Source of the DNA: an uncultured Campylobacter sp.
Lineage (GTDB): Bacteria > Campylobacterota > Campylobacteria > Campylobacterales > Campylobacteraceae
Assembly: GCF_944323605.1 (NCBI RefSeq)
Contig: NZ_CALUTC010000005.1
Location: 52,791 to 116,790 of the forward strand
Direction of reading: 5' to 3'
DNA length: 64,000 nt
Each line of letters starts with the position of its first letter. Position 1 is the stretch's first letter. Shown in pieces: positions 49,079 through 59,575 of this stretch. Below the pieces are notes generated by a model. The model saw nothing but the letters and a program-made list of their open reading frames with translations, ran no database searches and was not told the DNA's origin. Made by a program: the position numbers and the translations under genes.

Positions 49079-49728
49079 CTTAAATTATATACCCTTCTAT
49101 TTTCAAGTAAAATCGAACCATCTTCATACAGCAAAGCGTCCTTTAAAGATACTTCACGCCCATCTATATTAGCTTTGTATGAACGAGATTTTTCAAATTC
49201 TACTATATATTTTCTAAAAATTTGCTTCCATAAAATTTTTTTTTCAACTTCTTTTATGTATTCACAAATCAAGTCCTTTAAATCGATATTTATATCAAGC
49301 ACAGTTGCGTAAAGTGGCGAATATTTTAGGTTTAATCCAATACCTACTATTATAAAATCCTGTATTTTTGAGCTTATCAATCCTCCGATTTTTTTATCTC
49401 CTATATATAGGTCATTTGGCCATTTAAGCCAAGCTTTAGAACCCTTAGAAGATAGCAATTCTTTCATTATGAATCCAAAATAAATACTTATAGAACAAAG
49501 AGGTAAATCAGGACTTAAATCATCTTGTTTTATACAAAAATTTAAGTGCAAATTCCCTTCTTTGCTCTGCCATTCATTATCTCTACTGCCTACGCCATTA
49601 CTTTGTTTTAGGGCGTATATAGCTATATTTTTGTTTATTTCGCCTTCTCTTATCTTTTTGCACATAAAGGTGTGAGTAGAATCTAGCTCATCAATACAAA
49701 TAATTTCCACTTTTAAGCCTTTTTCCAT
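49075..49728 (-). CDS. birA: Biotin-[acetyl-CoA carboxylase] ligase, class I
   Basis: Attaches biotin to AccB. 217 residues, without the DNA-binding domain of E. coli BirA, so no repressor role. It has D-E-L-D-S-T near the start, G-S-R-D-N-E-W (family G-R-G-R-x-W), and K-W-P-N-D-L-Y-I-G-D-K-K-I-G-G. The ATG at 49728 overlaps fmt by 38 bases; a GTG at 49710 would shorten the overlap and is a fair alternative. Confidence 0.88.
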   Translation of the reverse strand: MEKGLKVEIICIDELDSTHTFMCKKIREGEINKNIAIYALKQSNGVGSRDNEWQSKEGNLHLNFCIKQDDLSPDLPLCSISIYFGFIMKELLSSKGSKAWLKWPNDLYIGDKKIGGLISSKIQDFIIVGIGLNLKYSPLYATVLDINIDLKDLICEYIKEVEKKILWKQIFRKYIVEFEKSRSYKANIDGREVSLKDALLYEDGSILLENRRVYNLR

Positions 49729-50599
49729 TAAGACATGATTTAGCAGAACAAATTTTCTTTCCAGCTTCTTGAATTTTATTTATTTTTAATACACCTTTTT
49801 TACAAGCAAGCAAAAAGCTTTCCCCTTGTATATCTAAAATTTCGGCTTCTTTATTTTTGCTTATATCATCTATTAAATTTATATCTATAAATTTTAATCC
49901 ATTTTCTAAAAACACGCCAGGCCAAGGATAAAATGCTAGAAATTTTTGATATAGAGTTTTTGCATCTTCTAAATTTACAAGCCCATCGCTCTTTTTTATC
50001 TTTTTGCAAAAAGTTGCCTTGCTTTCATCTTGAGCTTGCGGTTTTATTTTATAAAAATTATTTAAGGTGCTAATGCAAAGCTTTGCAGCTTCCTTAGACA
50101 TAAGTTCAAATACCTCATCAGCTTTTTTGTTTTTTATACTAAATGATGTTTTTTCTAGTATATCTCCGCTATCAAGACTTTCTTGCATAAGCATAGAGCA
50201 AACTCCACTCTCTTCATCTCCGTTTAAAATAGCACTTTGTATGGGACTAGCACCACGGTATTTTGGGAGCAAAGAAGCGTGCAAATTTATACAAGGACAT
50301 ATATCTAAAATATTTTTTGGCAAAATTTTGCCGTATGCAGCAACTACTATAAAATCAGGGTTTAAAGAGGAGATAAGCTTTGATATTTGCTCGTCTTTTA
50401 AGTTATTTGGCGTGAATACATCTATGTTATTGTTAAGCCCTAAAATTTTAACTTCACTAGCACTTAAAATTTGCTTTCTTCCGACAGCCTTATCGGGTTG
50501 TGTAAATATGGCTAATACATTAAAACCACTGTTGATTAAAGCTTGTAAAATAGTAGCAGCATAGCTTGGAGTCCCCATAAAAATTATTTTTTTTCCCAT
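49691..50599 (-). CDS. fmt: Methionyl-tRNA formyltransferase
   Basis: Formylates initiator Met-tRNA. 302 residues. The start is F-M-G-T-P-S-Y-A, the catalytic segment is N-L-H-A-S-L-L-P-K-Y-R-G-A-S-P-I-Q-S-A, and an OB-like C-terminal domain follows. It heads the fmt-birA-parA-parB run and is divergent from the nitroreductase gene. Confidence 0.93.
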   Translation of the reverse strand: MGKKIIFMGTPSYAATILQALINSGFNVLAIFTQPDKAVGRKQILSASEVKILGLNNNIDVFTPNNLKDEQISKLISSLNPDFIVVAAYGKILPKNILDICPCINLHASLLPKYRGASPIQSAILNGDEESGVCSMLMQESLDSGDILEKTSFSIKNKKADEVFELMSKEAAKLCISTLNNFYKIKPQAQDESKATFCKKIKKSDGLVNLEDAKTLYQKFLAFYPWPGVFLENGLKFIDINLIDDISKNKEAEILDIQGESFLLACKKGVLKINKIQEAGKKICSAKSCLNGKRLKSGNYLY

Positions 50600-50671
50600 A
50601 AAAAACCTAAATTTAAAAATAAAAAAGAAAGAATGATAGCAAATAAAAAATAAATATTGTATTTAATTAGT

Positions 50672-50677
50672 TATACT
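50672..50677 (+). promoter_or_regulatory. Likely -10 box of the nitroreductase gene
   Basis: TATACT 22 bases before the start, followed by an AAGGAG ribosome binding site, in the AT-rich spacer between fmt and the nitroreductase gene. Confidence 0.4.
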
Positions 50678-50699
50678 TTAAAAAACACAAGGAGAAACT

Positions 50700-51371
50700 A
50701 TGCAAATTTTAAATGAGGAAAATATTTTAAAAGTATTGAATTTTAGACACGCTTGCAAGGCTTTTGATCCTAATAAAAAGATAAGCGATGAAGATTTTGG
50801 CACTATTATGCAAGGTGCTAGACTATCTGCTTCTTCCTTTGGTTTTGAGCCGTGGAATTTTGTAGTTTTAAACAATAAAAATATAAAAGAAAAGATGCTA
50901 GATTTAACTTGGGGAGGACAAGACGCCCTTAAAAATGCTTCTCATTTTGTGTTAATTTTGGCAAAAACACAAGAAAATTTATTGCCAAATAGTAGTTTTA
51001 TAAAGCATATGATGAATGATGTTCAAAAGCTTCCTGCTAATATACAAGAAAAAAAGATAGAATTTTACACGGTCTTTCAGCAAGAACATTTTAAGCTTTT
51101 AGAAAATAAAAGGGCTACTTTTGACTGGGCTTGTAAGCAGTGTTATATAGCCTTAGCAAATATGATGTTCGTAGCGGCTTTAAGAGGTATAGACTCTTTG
51201 CCTATAGAAGGATTTCACCAAGATAATGTTAATATTTTACTAGAGAAAGAGGGTGTTTTAAATACAAAAGAATCTAAAGTTTGTGTTATGCTAGCTTTAG
51301 GATACAGATTAAATCCACCAAAGCACGCCAAAAGCAGACAAAATTTAGAAGATATAGTAAAATATGTTTAA
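50700..51371 (+). CDS. NAD(P)H nitroreductase family protein (NfsB/RdxA-like)
   Basis: FMN-dependent oxidoreductase of 223 residues. The N-terminal F-R-H-A-C-K-A-F-D segment, S-A-S-S-F-G-F-E-P-W-N-F and the C-terminal L-G-Y-R motif are typical. In Campylobacter and Helicobacter such enzymes activate metronidazole and take part in redox balance. The cysteine in R-H-A-C-K is a feature of RdxA-type proteins. The physiological substrate cannot be told from the sequence. It stands alone with its own promoter. Confidence 0.85.
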   Translation: MQILNEENILKVLNFRHACKAFDPNKKISDEDFGTIMQGARLSASSFGFEPWNFVVLNNKNIKEKMLDLTWGGQDALKNASHFVLILAKTQENLLPNSSFIKHMMNDVQKLPANIQEKKIEFYTVFQQEHFKLLENKRATFDWACKQCYIALANMMFVAALRGIDSLPIEGFHQDNVNILLEKEGVLNTKESKVCVMLALGYRLNPPKHAKSRQNLEDIVKYV

Positions 51372-51432
51372 TTTTCATTAAAATTTTTTGTTGCTATGCT
51401 AAATTTTAAACCTTACATTAAATTCTTTTTTG

Positions 51433-51438
51433 TATAAT
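51433..51438 (+). promoter_or_regulatory. Likely -10 box of fabZ-lpxA-clpX-mreBC
   Basis: Perfect TATAAT after a T-rich tract, 33 bases before the fabZ start. Spacings downstream (overlaps or zero gaps through mreC) suggest this promoter drives the whole five-gene unit. Confidence 0.5.
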
Positions 51439-51470
51439 TAAGGTTTTTAGTATTTAAAAAGGTTGCTACT

Positions 51471-51911
51471 ATGATGGACGCTATGCAAATTCAAGGTATA
51501 TTACCTCACAGATATCCGTTTTTTTTGGTAGATAAGATAACTGAATTAAAAATAGGAGAGGTTGTAAGGGGTTATAAAAATATCACCATAAACGAACAAG
51601 TTTTTATGGGGCATTTTCCTGGACATCCCATATATCCCGGAGTTTTGATACTTGAGGGTATGGCACAAACAGGAGGAGTTTTAGCTTTTGAGAGTATGGA
51701 TGATAAAGTGAATCCAAAAGAAAAAGTTGTGTATTTTACCGGTATAGATAAGGCTAAATTTAGAAATCCTGTTAGACCCGGAGATAGGCTAGATTACGAA
51801 ATGACTGTTGTTAAAAATAGAGGCACTTTATGGATTTTTGAAGGAAAAGCTTTCGTTGATGGCTCTTTGGTAGCGGAAGCTGAATTAAAAGCTATGATAA
51901 TGGATAAGTGA
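51471..51911 (+). CDS. fabZ: 3-hydroxyacyl-[acyl-carrier-protein] dehydratase FabZ
   Basis: Dehydration step of fatty acid elongation. 146 residues with [11 protein letters not shown], the catalytic histidine in G-H-F-P-G-H-P, and the catalytic glutamate in [11 protein letters not shown]. The start may be the first or the second of two adjacent ATGs. The TGA stop overlaps the lpxA ATG. Confidence 0.95.
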   Translation: MMDAMQIQGILPHRYPFFLVDKITELKIGEVVRGYKNITINEQVFMGHFPGHPIYPGVLILEGMAQTGGVLAFESMDDKVNPKEKVVYFTGIDKAKFRNPVRPGDRLDYEMTVVKNRGTLWIFEGKAFVDGSLVAEAELKAMIMDK

Positions 51912-52699
51912 TGAAAAAAATTCACCCAAGTGCAGTTATAGAAGATGGTGCTGTATTAGGAGATGATGTAGTAGTAGAGGCTTATTCTTACATAAGTTCT
52001 GGCTCTATAATAGGCAATAATGTATGCATAAAACAAGGTGCTAGAATTTTAGCAAATACCCAAATAGGTGATGATAGCACTATATTTTCTTATGCTATAG
52101 TTGGAGATATACCACAAGATATATCGTATAATGATGATATAAATTCCGGGGTAATAATTGGCAAAAAAGCTACTATAAGGGAATTTGTAACCATAAATTC
52201 TGGCACAGCCAAAGGAGACGGTTTTACAAGGATAGCTGATAATGCCTTTATAATGGCGTATTGTCATATAGCACACGACTGTAATATCGGAAATAATGTC
52301 ATTTTGGCTAATAATGCCACACTTGCTGGACACGTTGAAATAGGAGATTTTGCCGTAGTTGGTGGGCTTACCCCTATACATCAATTTGTAAAGGTTGGAG
52401 AAGGTGCGATGATAGCTGGTGCTTCAGCCTTATCTCAAGATATAGTGCCATTTTGTCTAGCTGAGGGAAACAGAGCAAGCATAAGAAGCTTAAATTTAGT
52501 AGGTATTAGAAGAAGATTTGATAAAGAAGAGGTTGAAATTTTAAATAAGGCTTACAAAAGATTGTTTAATAAGGGTGATTTGAAAGAAAATGCTCTTGCA
52601 TTATTAGACGAAACCAATAGTGATAATGTAAAGAAAATGTGTGAATTTATCTTAAATACTTCACGTGGAATCCCAATGTATAGGAGAAAAAATCAATGA
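51911..52699 (+). CDS. lpxA: UDP-N-acetylglucosamine acyltransferase LpxA
   Basis: First acylation of lipid A synthesis. 262 residues from the ATG at 51911 ([10 protein letters not shown]). Left-handed beta-helix with many hexapeptide repeats (such as V-G-D-I-P, I-G-N-N-V), the catalytic histidine in [13 protein letters not shown], and a helical C-terminus. With lpxC it supplies the lipid A that the PagP here would modify. Overlaps clpX by 4 bases. Confidence 0.95.
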   Translation: MKKIHPSAVIEDGAVLGDDVVVEAYSYISSGSIIGNNVCIKQGARILANTQIGDDSTIFSYAIVGDIPQDISYNDDINSGVIIGKKATIREFVTINSGTAKGDGFTRIADNAFIMAYCHIAHDCNIGNNVILANNATLAGHVEIGDFAVVGGLTPIHQFVKVGEGAMIAGASALSQDIVPFCLAEGNRASIRSLNLVGIRRRFDKEEVEILNKAYKRLFNKGDLKENALALLDETNSDNVKKMCEFILNTSRGIPMYRRKNQ

Positions 52700-53922
52700 A
52701 AAAGCACTGTAATTTTTGTGGTTTTGCAGAAAGTCCTCAAAGAAGACTTTTAAGCGGGATAAATGAAGACGACTTTATATGTACACAATGTATAGATGCC
52801 GCTTATGGCGTTTTGCACGGGGGAGATGAGCTTATACAAAAAAAAAGTAAGGATAAAAAAGAATTTAAAAATATAACTCCAAAAGAGTTAAAAGCTCATC
52901 TTGATAATTATGTCATAGGGCAAGAAAGAGCTAAAAAGATCTTTAGCGTAGGTGTTTATAATCACTACAAAAGGCTTTTTAGAGCAGAACTTCAAGATGA
53001 TGATACAGAGCTTTTTAAATCAAATATTTTATTAGTAGGACCGACAGGTTCTGGAAAAACTCTTTTAGCACAAACATTAGCTAAATTTTTAGATGTTCCA
53101 ATAGCAATTTGTGATGCTACTTCCTTAACGGAAGCTGGATATGTCGGCGAAGATGTTGAAAATATATTAACAAGGCTTTTACAAGCTGCCGATGGTGATG
53201 TGGAAAAGGCACAAATGGGTATAGTTTTTATAGACGAGATAGATAAGATTGCTAGAATGAGCGAAAATAGGTCTATAACAAGAGATGTAAGCGGAGAGGG
53301 CGTACAACAAGCCCTTTTAAAGATAATAGAAGGATCCTTAGTTAATGTCCCTCCAAAGGGTGGTAGAAAACATCCTAATCAAGACTTTATACAAATAGAC
53401 ACTTCAAATATTTTATTTGTTTGTGGTGGTGCTTTTGATGGTATAGAAACTATAATAAAAAGAAAAATGGGCGATAAAGTGGTAGGTTTTTTTGAAAGTG
53501 AAGAGCCAAAAAATAAAGATACATTAATAGACAAAATAGAACCAGATGATTTAGTGCATTTTGGGATTATACCAGAGCTTATAGGCAGACTTCACGTGAT
53601 CGCTTCTTTAAACGAATTAAATGAAGATGATATGATACGCATATTAACAGAGCCAAAAAATGCCATAATAAAGCAGTATCAAAAGCTTTTCGCAATAGAC
53701 GGCGTAAAATTAAAATTCGAAGATGAAGCCTTAAGAGAGATAGCAAAACTTTCTTTAGAGAGAAAAACAGGGGCTAGAGGACTTAGGAGTATCATAGAGG
53801 AATTAATGGTAGATTTAATGTTTGAACTACCAGAATATAAAAATTATGATATAATTATAACAAAAGACGTAGTTAAAGAAGGTGCAAAGCCTTTATTTAT
53901 AAAGACAAAAAGGGTTGGATAA
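52696..53922 (+). CDS. clpX: ATP-dependent Clp protease unfoldase ClpX
   Basis: AAA+ unfoldase feeding ClpP. 408 residues: N-terminal zinc finger (C-N-F-C and C-T-Q-C), Walker A G-P-T-G-S-G-K-T, Walker [10 protein letters not shown], the pore region with [13 protein letters not shown], and sensor 2 in G-A-R-G-L-R. The ClpP-docking I-G-F loop region is replaced by V-G-F (K-V-V-G-F-F), a conservative change. clpP is not in the window. Confidence 0.96.
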   Translation: MKKHCNFCGFAESPQRRLLSGINEDDFICTQCIDAAYGVLHGGDELIQKKSKDKKEFKNITPKELKAHLDNYVIGQERAKKIFSVGVYNHYKRLFRAELQDDDTELFKSNILLVGPTGSGKTLLAQTLAKFLDVPIAICDATSLTEAGYVGEDVENILTRLLQAADGDVEKAQMGIVFIDEIDKIARMSENRSITRDVSGEGVQQALLKIIEGSLVNVPPKGGRKHPNQDFIQIDTSNILFVCGGAFDGIETIIKRKMGDKVVGFFESEEPKNKDTLIDKIEPDDLVHFGIIPELIGRLHVIASLNELNEDDMIRILTEPKNAIIKQYQKLFAIDGVKLKFEDEALREIAKLSLERKTGARGLRSIIEELMVDLMFELPEYKNYDIIITKDVVKEGAKPLFIKTKRVG

Positions 53923-54963
53923 ATGATATTTGATCAAGTTATAGGCTTTTTCTCTAGCGATATGGGGATAGATTTAGGTACAGCAAACACTCTAGTTTTG
54001 GTAAAAGATAAGGGCATTATAATAAACGAACCTTCTGTTGTGGCGGTTGAAAGAGAAAGATATGGTGGAAAAGCTAAAATTTTAGCAGTTGGCAAAGAAG
54101 CAAAAGAGATGGTAGGTAAAACACCTGCTAATATAGAAGCTGTAAGACCTATGAAAGACGGTGTTATAGCTGATTTTGATATGACTGAAAAAATGATTCG
54201 CTATTTTATAGAGAAAACTCATAAAAGAAAGAATTTTTTAAGACCTAGGATAGTGATTTCCGTTCCTTATGGTTTGACTCAGGTAGAAAGAAAAGCGGTT
54301 AGAGAAAGCGCCTTGAGTGCTGGTGCTAGAGAGGTTTTTTTGATAGAAGAGCCTATGGCTGCTGCAATCGGTGCAAATTTAGCCATACAAGAGCCAAAGG
54401 GAAATTTAGTTGTTGATATAGGTGGAGGAACCACTGAAATAGGCGTAACTTCTCTTGGAGGTTTGGTAATATCAAAATCAATCAGAGTTGCTGGCGATAA
54501 ACTAGATGTAAGTATAGTGAATTATGTTAAAGAAAAATATAATCTTGTTATAGGTGAAAGAACAGGAGAAGAGATAAAAATAGGCATAGGCTCGGCTTAT
54601 CAAGGAGAAAAAGAGCTTACAATGGTGGTAAAAGGTAGAGACCAAGTGAGCGGTTTATTAGCTAGGGTTGAACTAACTAGCGAAGATGTAAGAGAGGCAA
54701 TGAGAGAAAATTTAAAAGAAATTGCTGATGCACTTAAAATGGTTTTAGAATCTATGCCACCTGATTTAGCATCTGATATAGTTGAAAATGGCATAGTTTT
54801 AACTGGTGGAGGAGCGTTAATAAGAGGTCTTGATAGGTATTTGTCAGAAACAGTAAAACTTCCTGTTTATATTTCAGATGAGCCGCTTTTAGCTGTCGCT
54901 AGAGGAACTGGCAAAATTTTAGAAGAGATAGCATTATTAAAACAATTAACTAATGAAGAGTAA
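53923..54963 (+). CDS. mreB: Rod shape-determining actin-like protein MreB
   Basis: 346 residues with the actin-fold motifs: [12 protein letters not shown] (phosphate 1), [19 protein letters not shown] (phosphate 2), and V-L-T-G-G-G-A-L. Filaments guide cell-wall synthesis. It starts immediately after the clpX stop and overlaps mreC by 11 bases. Confidence 0.97.
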   Translation: MIFDQVIGFFSSDMGIDLGTANTLVLVKDKGIIINEPSVVAVERERYGGKAKILAVGKEAKEMVGKTPANIEAVRPMKDGVIADFDMTEKMIRYFIEKTHKRKNFLRPRIVISVPYGLTQVERKAVRESALSAGAREVFLIEEPMAAAIGANLAIQEPKGNLVVDIGGGTTEIGVTSLGGLVISKSIRVAGDKLDVSIVNYVKEKYNLVIGERTGEEIKIGIGSAYQGEKELTMVVKGRDQVSGLLARVELTSEDVREAMRENLKEIADALKMVLESMPPDLASDIVENGIVLTGGGALIRGLDRYLSETVKLPVYISDEPLLAVARGTGKILEEIALLKQLTNEE

Positions 54964-55702
54964 AATTTATGCTATATTGATACTGTCTTTTTTGATATTT
55001 GTTTCGCTTTATTATGGAGAAAAGATAAAAAACAGTGTCTTAAAAATAAATGATTTTGTTATAAATTTTAGCTATGATATAGGTGGTTATATAGCAGATA
55101 GCATAAGCGAACATCTTGATCAAGCCGAGCAAATAAGACTTTTAAAAGAGCAAAATCACAAACTAGAAGAAGCCAATGCTTTAGTATCTACTTTCGCAAA
55201 TCAGTTGAATTTATTGCTTGAGGATAAAAATTCAAGTCAGCATTTCCCACAAGTATCTTTGGTAAGGGCTATATCTTACACTAGGCTTGATAATTATAAC
55301 CGTTTATGGCTTTCTAGCACTAGTTTTACAGGAAATAAAAATAAAGGGCTTATTTATAAGGGTTATACCGCTGGTATAGCAGTGCTTGATGATAATAGAC
55401 CAATGGCACTTCTTCAGCAAGATGAAGACTGCGTTTTTTCAGTTTATATAGGCAAAGACAAGGTCCCAGGAGTTTTACAAGGACTTGGAAACAGTGTAAG
55501 CATAAAATTTATACCTAAAACCAAAAATATAAATTTAGGCGATACTGTTTATACTAGTGGTTTGGATAATATATTTTTTTCGGGTGTTCCAGTAGGCACA
55601 GTGAAAGAAATCATAGATGATGAAGTCTATCAAAGTGCCTTAATAGAACCTTTTGTAGAAATAAGTCTACCAAGCTATATGTATATGATAGATAGCTTAT
55701 AG
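54953..55702 (+). CDS. mreC: Rod shape-determining protein MreC
   Basis: 249 residues: N-terminal membrane helix (about 5-20), a coiled coil at about 60-90, and a periplasmic beta-barrel domain with [10 protein letters not shown] and F-S-G-V-P-V-G-T-V motifs. It links MreB to the wall enzymes. mreD is not next to it. Its stop overlaps the tail of the convergent chemoreceptor gene by 6 bases. Confidence 0.92.
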   Translation: MKSKIYAILILSFLIFVSLYYGEKIKNSVLKINDFVINFSYDIGGYIADSISEHLDQAEQIRLLKEQNHKLEEANALVSTFANQLNLLLEDKNSSQHFPQVSLVRAISYTRLDNYNRLWLSSTSFTGNKNKGLIYKGYTAGIAVLDDNRPMALLQQDEDCVFSVYIGKDKVPGVLQGLGNSVSIKFIPKTKNINLGDTVYTSGLDNIFFSGVPVGTVKEIIDDEVYQSALIEPFVEISLPSYMYMIDSL

Positions 55703-57343
55703 TTTAAACGATCTTATCTCTTTTTGTAGACTGTATGCTATATCTTTTAGCTCATTAGTGATATTTTTGTTTTCACTTATTGATTTCTGTGTTTGAACAG
55801 AAAGCTCAACATTTAAATTTATACCTTTTTCTATATCTTCCATAAGCTTCATTTGTTCATTTACTTCTTTATTTACATCTCTTGCTTTAAGCAAACTATC
55901 ATTTGCCTGTTTTAATATAGTCTCCATATCATCTCTCATTCTATCGCTTAGCTCTTTACCTTGCATTATAAGAGGTATGGATTGTTCTATAGCACTAGCA
56001 GTGGCTACTGTTTCTTCTTGTATTTTTTTGTTTATTATCGTGATTTGTTCTGTTGCTCCACCTGTTTTTTCAGCCAACTGTCTAATCTCATCAGCAACGA
56101 CAGCAAATCCCCTTCCTACTTCTCCAGCACGTGCTGCTTCTATAGCAGCATTTAATGCTAGTAAATTTGTTTGGTCTGTTATTTCGCTAATCAAATCTGT
56201 GCTAGCACCTATGGTTTGTGCTTGTTCTGTTAAAAATGAAATTTGCTCTGATGTTCTTGTAGAATTTTCAGCTATAACCTCCATTTTAGCAGCTGTTTCT
56301 TGCACAGCACTTACGCTTTCTTCACAAATTTGTTTTGTATTTTGTGAATTTTGTTCTGTTTCATCAGCTATTTTTGAAATATTTTTTGTTTTTTCAACAA
56401 GGCTATGAACTCCTTTTGCTGATTGTAAAGATAAGTCGTTTTGTTTAGCAGAGCTTATTTCTGCATTAGAAAACACTTCTGATACAGTATCAACTTTTTG
56501 ATTTATGGAGTTAGAAAGAGTGGCTACTTTTTGAATAATATCTCTTAATTGCTTTTGCATTTTAACAATAGAGCTTAATATACTTCCACTATAACTATCT
56601 TGTATATTTGTCCTTAAATTTCCGTTTGCAACTTCGGCAATAATTTTATTTACATATCCAGGTTCTCCGCCAACTGATACTTTTACATATCTTGATATAA
56701 TGTAAGCGATTGCAATAGAAACTAAAGAGGCTATTATCACAAATATTACCATAATGCTTATGAAAGCTGTTGATTCGCTGATTGCTATTTGAGTTAGTTT
56801 TTGGTTTTGTGCTTCTTCATAGTCTATAATTTTATTTATATCAGCTAACCACTGTATAAATTGAGGTCTTACTTCCTTAAGTGCAAGCTCATTTGCGGAT
56901 TGATTATCTCCATTTTTTACAAAATCAATAATCTTAGCATAAGTAGATACAGTAAGCTTTCTAGTATCATCTATCTTTTGATACATCGCTATTTCTTCTG
57001 AATTTAAGATATTGTTTTCAATAAATTTTTTAAATTCTACGTCGGCTTTATTATAGTCATCTTCAAGTTTTTTTATAGTAGCTAAAGTATTTTCTAAATC
57101 AGCCTTATCGTTTTGTATCATAATAGCATCTCGTATTAAGATAGATCTATCATGCACAGAACCTCTAAAATTTATAGCTTGTCTAGATATGACAGCATTT
57201 ACATTTGTAGCTTGATTTAGACTTTCGTTTAAAAAATCAACCTTATATATGGAGTAAAAAGCTATTGATAACATAATAGCTATAACGCAAGCAAAACTTA
57301 AATAAAGTCTTGCAGAAAGTGTTAATTCTTTTTTCTTATTCAT
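55697..57343 (-). CDS. Methyl-accepting chemotaxis protein, 4-helix-bundle sensor
   Basis: 548 residues: membrane helix 1 (about 11-30), a periplasmic four-helix-bundle sensor (about 31-190) that looks like the 4HB_MCP type, membrane helix 2 (about 193-215), a HAMP region, and the cytoplasmic signalling hairpin with its tip at [19 protein letters not shown]. The ligand cannot be predicted. There is no C-terminal CheR-binding pentapeptide; it ends E-I-R-S-F-K-L. It stands alone with its own promoter. Confidence 0.92.
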   Translation of the reverse strand: MNKKKELTLSARLYLSFACVIAIMLSIAFYSIYKVDFLNESLNQATNVNAVISRQAINFRGSVHDRSILIRDAIMIQNDKADLENTLATIKKLEDDYNKADVEFKKFIENNILNSEEIAMYQKIDDTRKLTVSTYAKIIDFVKNGDNQSANELALKEVRPQFIQWLADINKIIDYEEAQNQKLTQIAISESTAFISIMVIFVIIASLVSIAIAYIISRYVKVSVGGEPGYVNKIIAEVANGNLRTNIQDSYSGSILSSIVKMQKQLRDIIQKVATLSNSINQKVDTVSEVFSNAEISSAKQNDLSLQSAKGVHSLVEKTKNISKIADETEQNSQNTKQICEESVSAVQETAAKMEVIAENSTRTSEQISFLTEQAQTIGASTDLISEITDQTNLLALNAAIEAARAGEVGRGFAVVADEIRQLAEKTGGATEQITIINKKIQEETVATASAIEQSIPLIMQGKELSDRMRDDMETILKQANDSLLKARDVNKEVNEQMKLMEDIEKGINLNVELSVQTQKSISENKNITNELKDIAYSLQKEIRSFKL

Positions 57344-57393
57344 ATCAAATTCCTTTTTCTACATTATATATGTTTAAAATATATTTAGCCTTT

Positions 57394-57402
57394 ATTATAA
57401 CA
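57394..57402 (-). promoter_or_regulatory. Extended -10 promoter of the chemoreceptor gene
   Basis: On the minus strand this reads TGTTATAAT, a TGn-TATAAT element, about 50 bases before the start codon, which follows an AAGGAA ribosome binding site. A second TATAAT at 57363-57368 is too close to the start to be the main one. Confidence 0.5.
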
Positions 57403-57461
57403 TCTTTTTTTAAAATGGATAAATATTTTTTTTAAATATTTTTTAAAAATATATTTTTTTT

Positions 57462-57470
57462 TGCTATGAT
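57462..57470 (+). promoter_or_regulatory. Extended -10 promoter of the his genes
   Basis: TGCTATGAT (TGn-TATGAT), 23 bases before hisH, preceded by four T-tracts spaced about one helical turn apart at 57424-57461. Such periodic T-tracts in place of a -35 box are typical of Campylobacter sigma-70 promoters. AAAGGGA follows as ribosome binding site. Confidence 0.55.
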
Positions 57471-57493
57471 TTTGTTAAGAGAAAGGGATTTAT

Positions 57494-58081
57494 ATGAAAC
57501 TTTGCATCATAGATACAGGTTGTGCAAATTTAGCTTCTTTAAAATTTTGCTGCGGTAGACTGGGGCATGAAGCTTTAATTACTAGAGATTTAAAAGAACT
57601 AGAAATGGCTGATAAGCTGTTTTTGCCGGGTGTTGGCACTGCAAGAAATGTTATGGATTCTCTTAGAAGATTAGATCTTGTATCTTTTTTGCAGAAAAAC
57701 AAAAAACCCCTTTTAGGAATTTGTCTAGGAATGCAAATATTAGGAATTTTTTCAGAAGAATTGAGGCAAGAAACTTTAGGTATAATACCATTTAAAACTT
57801 ATGAATTTAAGAAAAAAGATGGTTTTACTCTACCTCATATGGGGTGGAATGATATAAAAAGCTCACATCCATTATTTAAAGGTCTTGATGGAGCGTATTT
57901 TTATTTTGTTCATAGTTTTTGCGTAGATATAAATGATTATAGTATAGCAAGTTGCGAGTATTCTCAAATTTTTAGTGCAGCTGTGGCAATGGATAATTTT
58001 TACGGAGTTCAATTTCACCCTGAAAGAAGTGCTGAAGCTGGTGAAATTTTGATAAAAACTTTTATAAAGGATATAGGATAA
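57494..58081 (+). CDS. hisH: Imidazole glycerol phosphate synthase, glutamine amidotransferase subunit HisH
   Basis: Supplies ammonia to HisF. 195 residues of the class I glutamine amidotransferase fold: nucleophile cysteine in L-G-I-C-L-G-M-Q, catalytic histidine and glutamate in V-Q-F-H-P-E-R-S, and the early P-G-V-G-T motif. hisA follows after 1 base and hisF after that, so this is the histidine pathway copy and not one used for flagellin sugars. Confidence 0.93.
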   Translation: MKLCIIDTGCANLASLKFCCGRLGHEALITRDLKELEMADKLFLPGVGTARNVMDSLRRLDLVSFLQKNKKPLLGICLGMQILGIFSEELRQETLGIIPFKTYEFKKKDGFTLPHMGWNDIKSSHPLFKGLDGAYFYFVHSFCVDINDYSIASCEYSQIFSAAVAMDNFYGVQFHPERSAEAGEILIKTFIKDIG

Positions 58082-58082
58082 G

Positions 58083-58826
58083 ATGAAAACCGAATTAATC
58101 CCCGCACTTGATTTAATAGATTCAAAGATAGTAAGACTAATAAAGGGAGATTATAAAAAAAAGACGAGCTATGATGAGTTAGACCCTTTAGAAAAGCTAA
58201 AAGAATATGAAAATATGGGAGCTAAATGGATACATTTGGTTGATTTAGACGGTGCAAAAGATCCTAAAAAAAGGCAGATAAAACTTATAAACAATCTAAT
58301 ACAAAAAAGCTCTGTAAATTTGCAAGTCGGTGGCGGAATTCGCACGAAAGATGAGGTAAAAGCATTATTAGATATAGGCGTAAAACGTGTGGCGATAGGC
58401 TCTTTGGCTATAACAAATCCAAAGCTTTGTTTGGATATTTTGGATCATTTTACAGGAGAAAAAATTTGCATAGCACTTGATGTAGTCCCTAATAATAATG
58501 ATTTTTTTATTGCCATAAATGCTTGGCAGGAGCAAAGCGAGCAAAGGCTTTTTGAAAGCATAGAATTTTACTTGAAAAACGGCTTAAAACATATATTATG
58601 CACTGATATTTCGCGAGATGGGACCTTACAAGGTATGAATATATCTTTATATGAAAGCATAGCTAAGGCATTTCCTAGCGTAGCTACACAGGCTTCTGGA
58701 GGCTTAAATTCTTTAGAAGACTTAAAAAGATTAAAAGGAATTTGTAGTGACATAGTCGCAGGAAAGGCATTATTAGACGGGGTTTTTACTGTTAAAGAGG
58801 GTTTAGAATGCTTACAAAACGGATAA
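58083..58826 (+). CDS. hisA: Phosphoribosylformimino-AICAR ribotide isomerase HisA
   Basis: Amadori isomerase of histidine synthesis. 247-residue TIM barrel with the catalytic aspartate in I-P-A-L-D-L-I-D and the second in T-D-I-S-R-D-G-T, and phosphate motifs Q-V-G-G-G-I-R and A-S-G-G-L. Overlaps hisF by 19 bases. Confidence 0.95.
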   Translation: MKTELIPALDLIDSKIVRLIKGDYKKKTSYDELDPLEKLKEYENMGAKWIHLVDLDGAKDPKKRQIKLINNLIQKSSVNLQVGGGIRTKDEVKALLDIGVKRVAIGSLAITNPKLCLDILDHFTGEKICIALDVVPNNNDFFIAINAWQEQSEQRLFESIEFYLKNGLKHILCTDISRDGTLQGMNISLYESIAKAFPSVATQASGGLNSLEDLKRLKGICSDIVAGKALLDGVFTVKEGLECLQNG

Positions 58827-59575
58827 TAGCTTGTCTTGATGTAAAAAATAACCGTGTAGTAAAAGGCGTGCAGTTTAAAAACCACAAAGATATGGGAGAC
58901 ATTGTCGAACTTGCTAAATTTTACTCTCAAAATGGCATAGACGAGCTTGTTTTTTATGATATAAGTGCTAGTGCAAAAAATGAAAGAGTTTCAAGGTCTT
59001 GGGTTGAAAAGGTGGCTAGAGAAATTTCTATACCATTTTGTGTAGCTGGAGGCATAAAAACTTCAGAAGATGCTAAGGAAATTTTGGCAAACGGTGCAGA
59101 TAAAATTTCAATTAATTCTCCAGCTTTAAACAATCCAAAGCTTATAACAGAATTAGCACAAAATTTTGGTGTGCAGTGTGTAGTTGTTGGTATAGATAGC
59201 TTTAAAGATGAGGACGGAAGATTAAAGGTTTTTAAATATACAGGAGATGAAAAAACCTCTACTCATAGCGGAAAAAATACCATCGAATGGGTAAAAGAAG
59301 TGCAAGACTTAGGAGCTGGAGAGATAGTTTTAAATATGATGAATAAAGATGGCTTAAAAAACGGCTATGACTTAGAGCAGCTAAGCGAAGTAAGGCAAAA
59401 TTGCAAAATTCCTCTTGTTGCAAGCGGGGGCGCTGGAAAGAAAGAGCATTTTTTAGAAGCCTTTAATATAGGCATAGATGCGTGTTTGGCTGCATCTATT
59501 TTTCATCAAAGGATCATAGATATAAAAGACTTAAAACTTTTTCTAAAAGAAAATTCCATTTGTATAAGGTTATAA
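58808..59575 (+). CDS. hisF: Imidazole glycerol phosphate synthase, cyclase subunit HisF
   Basis: 255-residue TIM barrel. The catalytic aspartates are in A-C-L-D-V-K and V-V-G-I-D-S, with phosphate loops C-V-A-G-G-I and V-A-S-G-G-A-G. Works with HisH. The next gene follows without a gap. Confidence 0.95.
   Translation: MLTKRIIACLDVKNNRVVKGVQFKNHKDMGDIVELAKFYSQNGIDELVFYDISASAKNERVSRSWVEKVAREISIPFCVAGGIKTSEDAKEILANGADKISINSPALNNPKLITELAQNFGVQCVVVGIDSFKDEDGRLKVFKYTGDEKTSTHSGKNTIEWVKEVQDLGAGEIVLNMMNKDGLKNGYDLEQLSEVRQNCKIPLVASGGAGKKEHFLEAFNIGIDACLAASIFHQRIIDIKDLKLFLKENSICIRL

Noticed and set aside
50067..50564. 165-codon plus-strand reading frame opposite fmt
   Set aside because: It mirrors the fmt coding region and has no recognisable motif or initiation signal.
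52656..52672. parS-like site (TTCACGTGGAA core) near the end of lpxA
   Set aside because: It matches about 11 of 16 positions of the parS consensus TGTTTCACGTGAAACA and lies inside a conserved coding sequence. Other TTCACGTG pieces in clpX and atpD match no better.
55977..56408. 143-codon plus-strand reading frame opposite the chemoreceptor
   Set aside because: It is a shadow of the conserved chemoreceptor signalling domain, with no ribosome binding site and low-complexity Ser/Ala/Val content.
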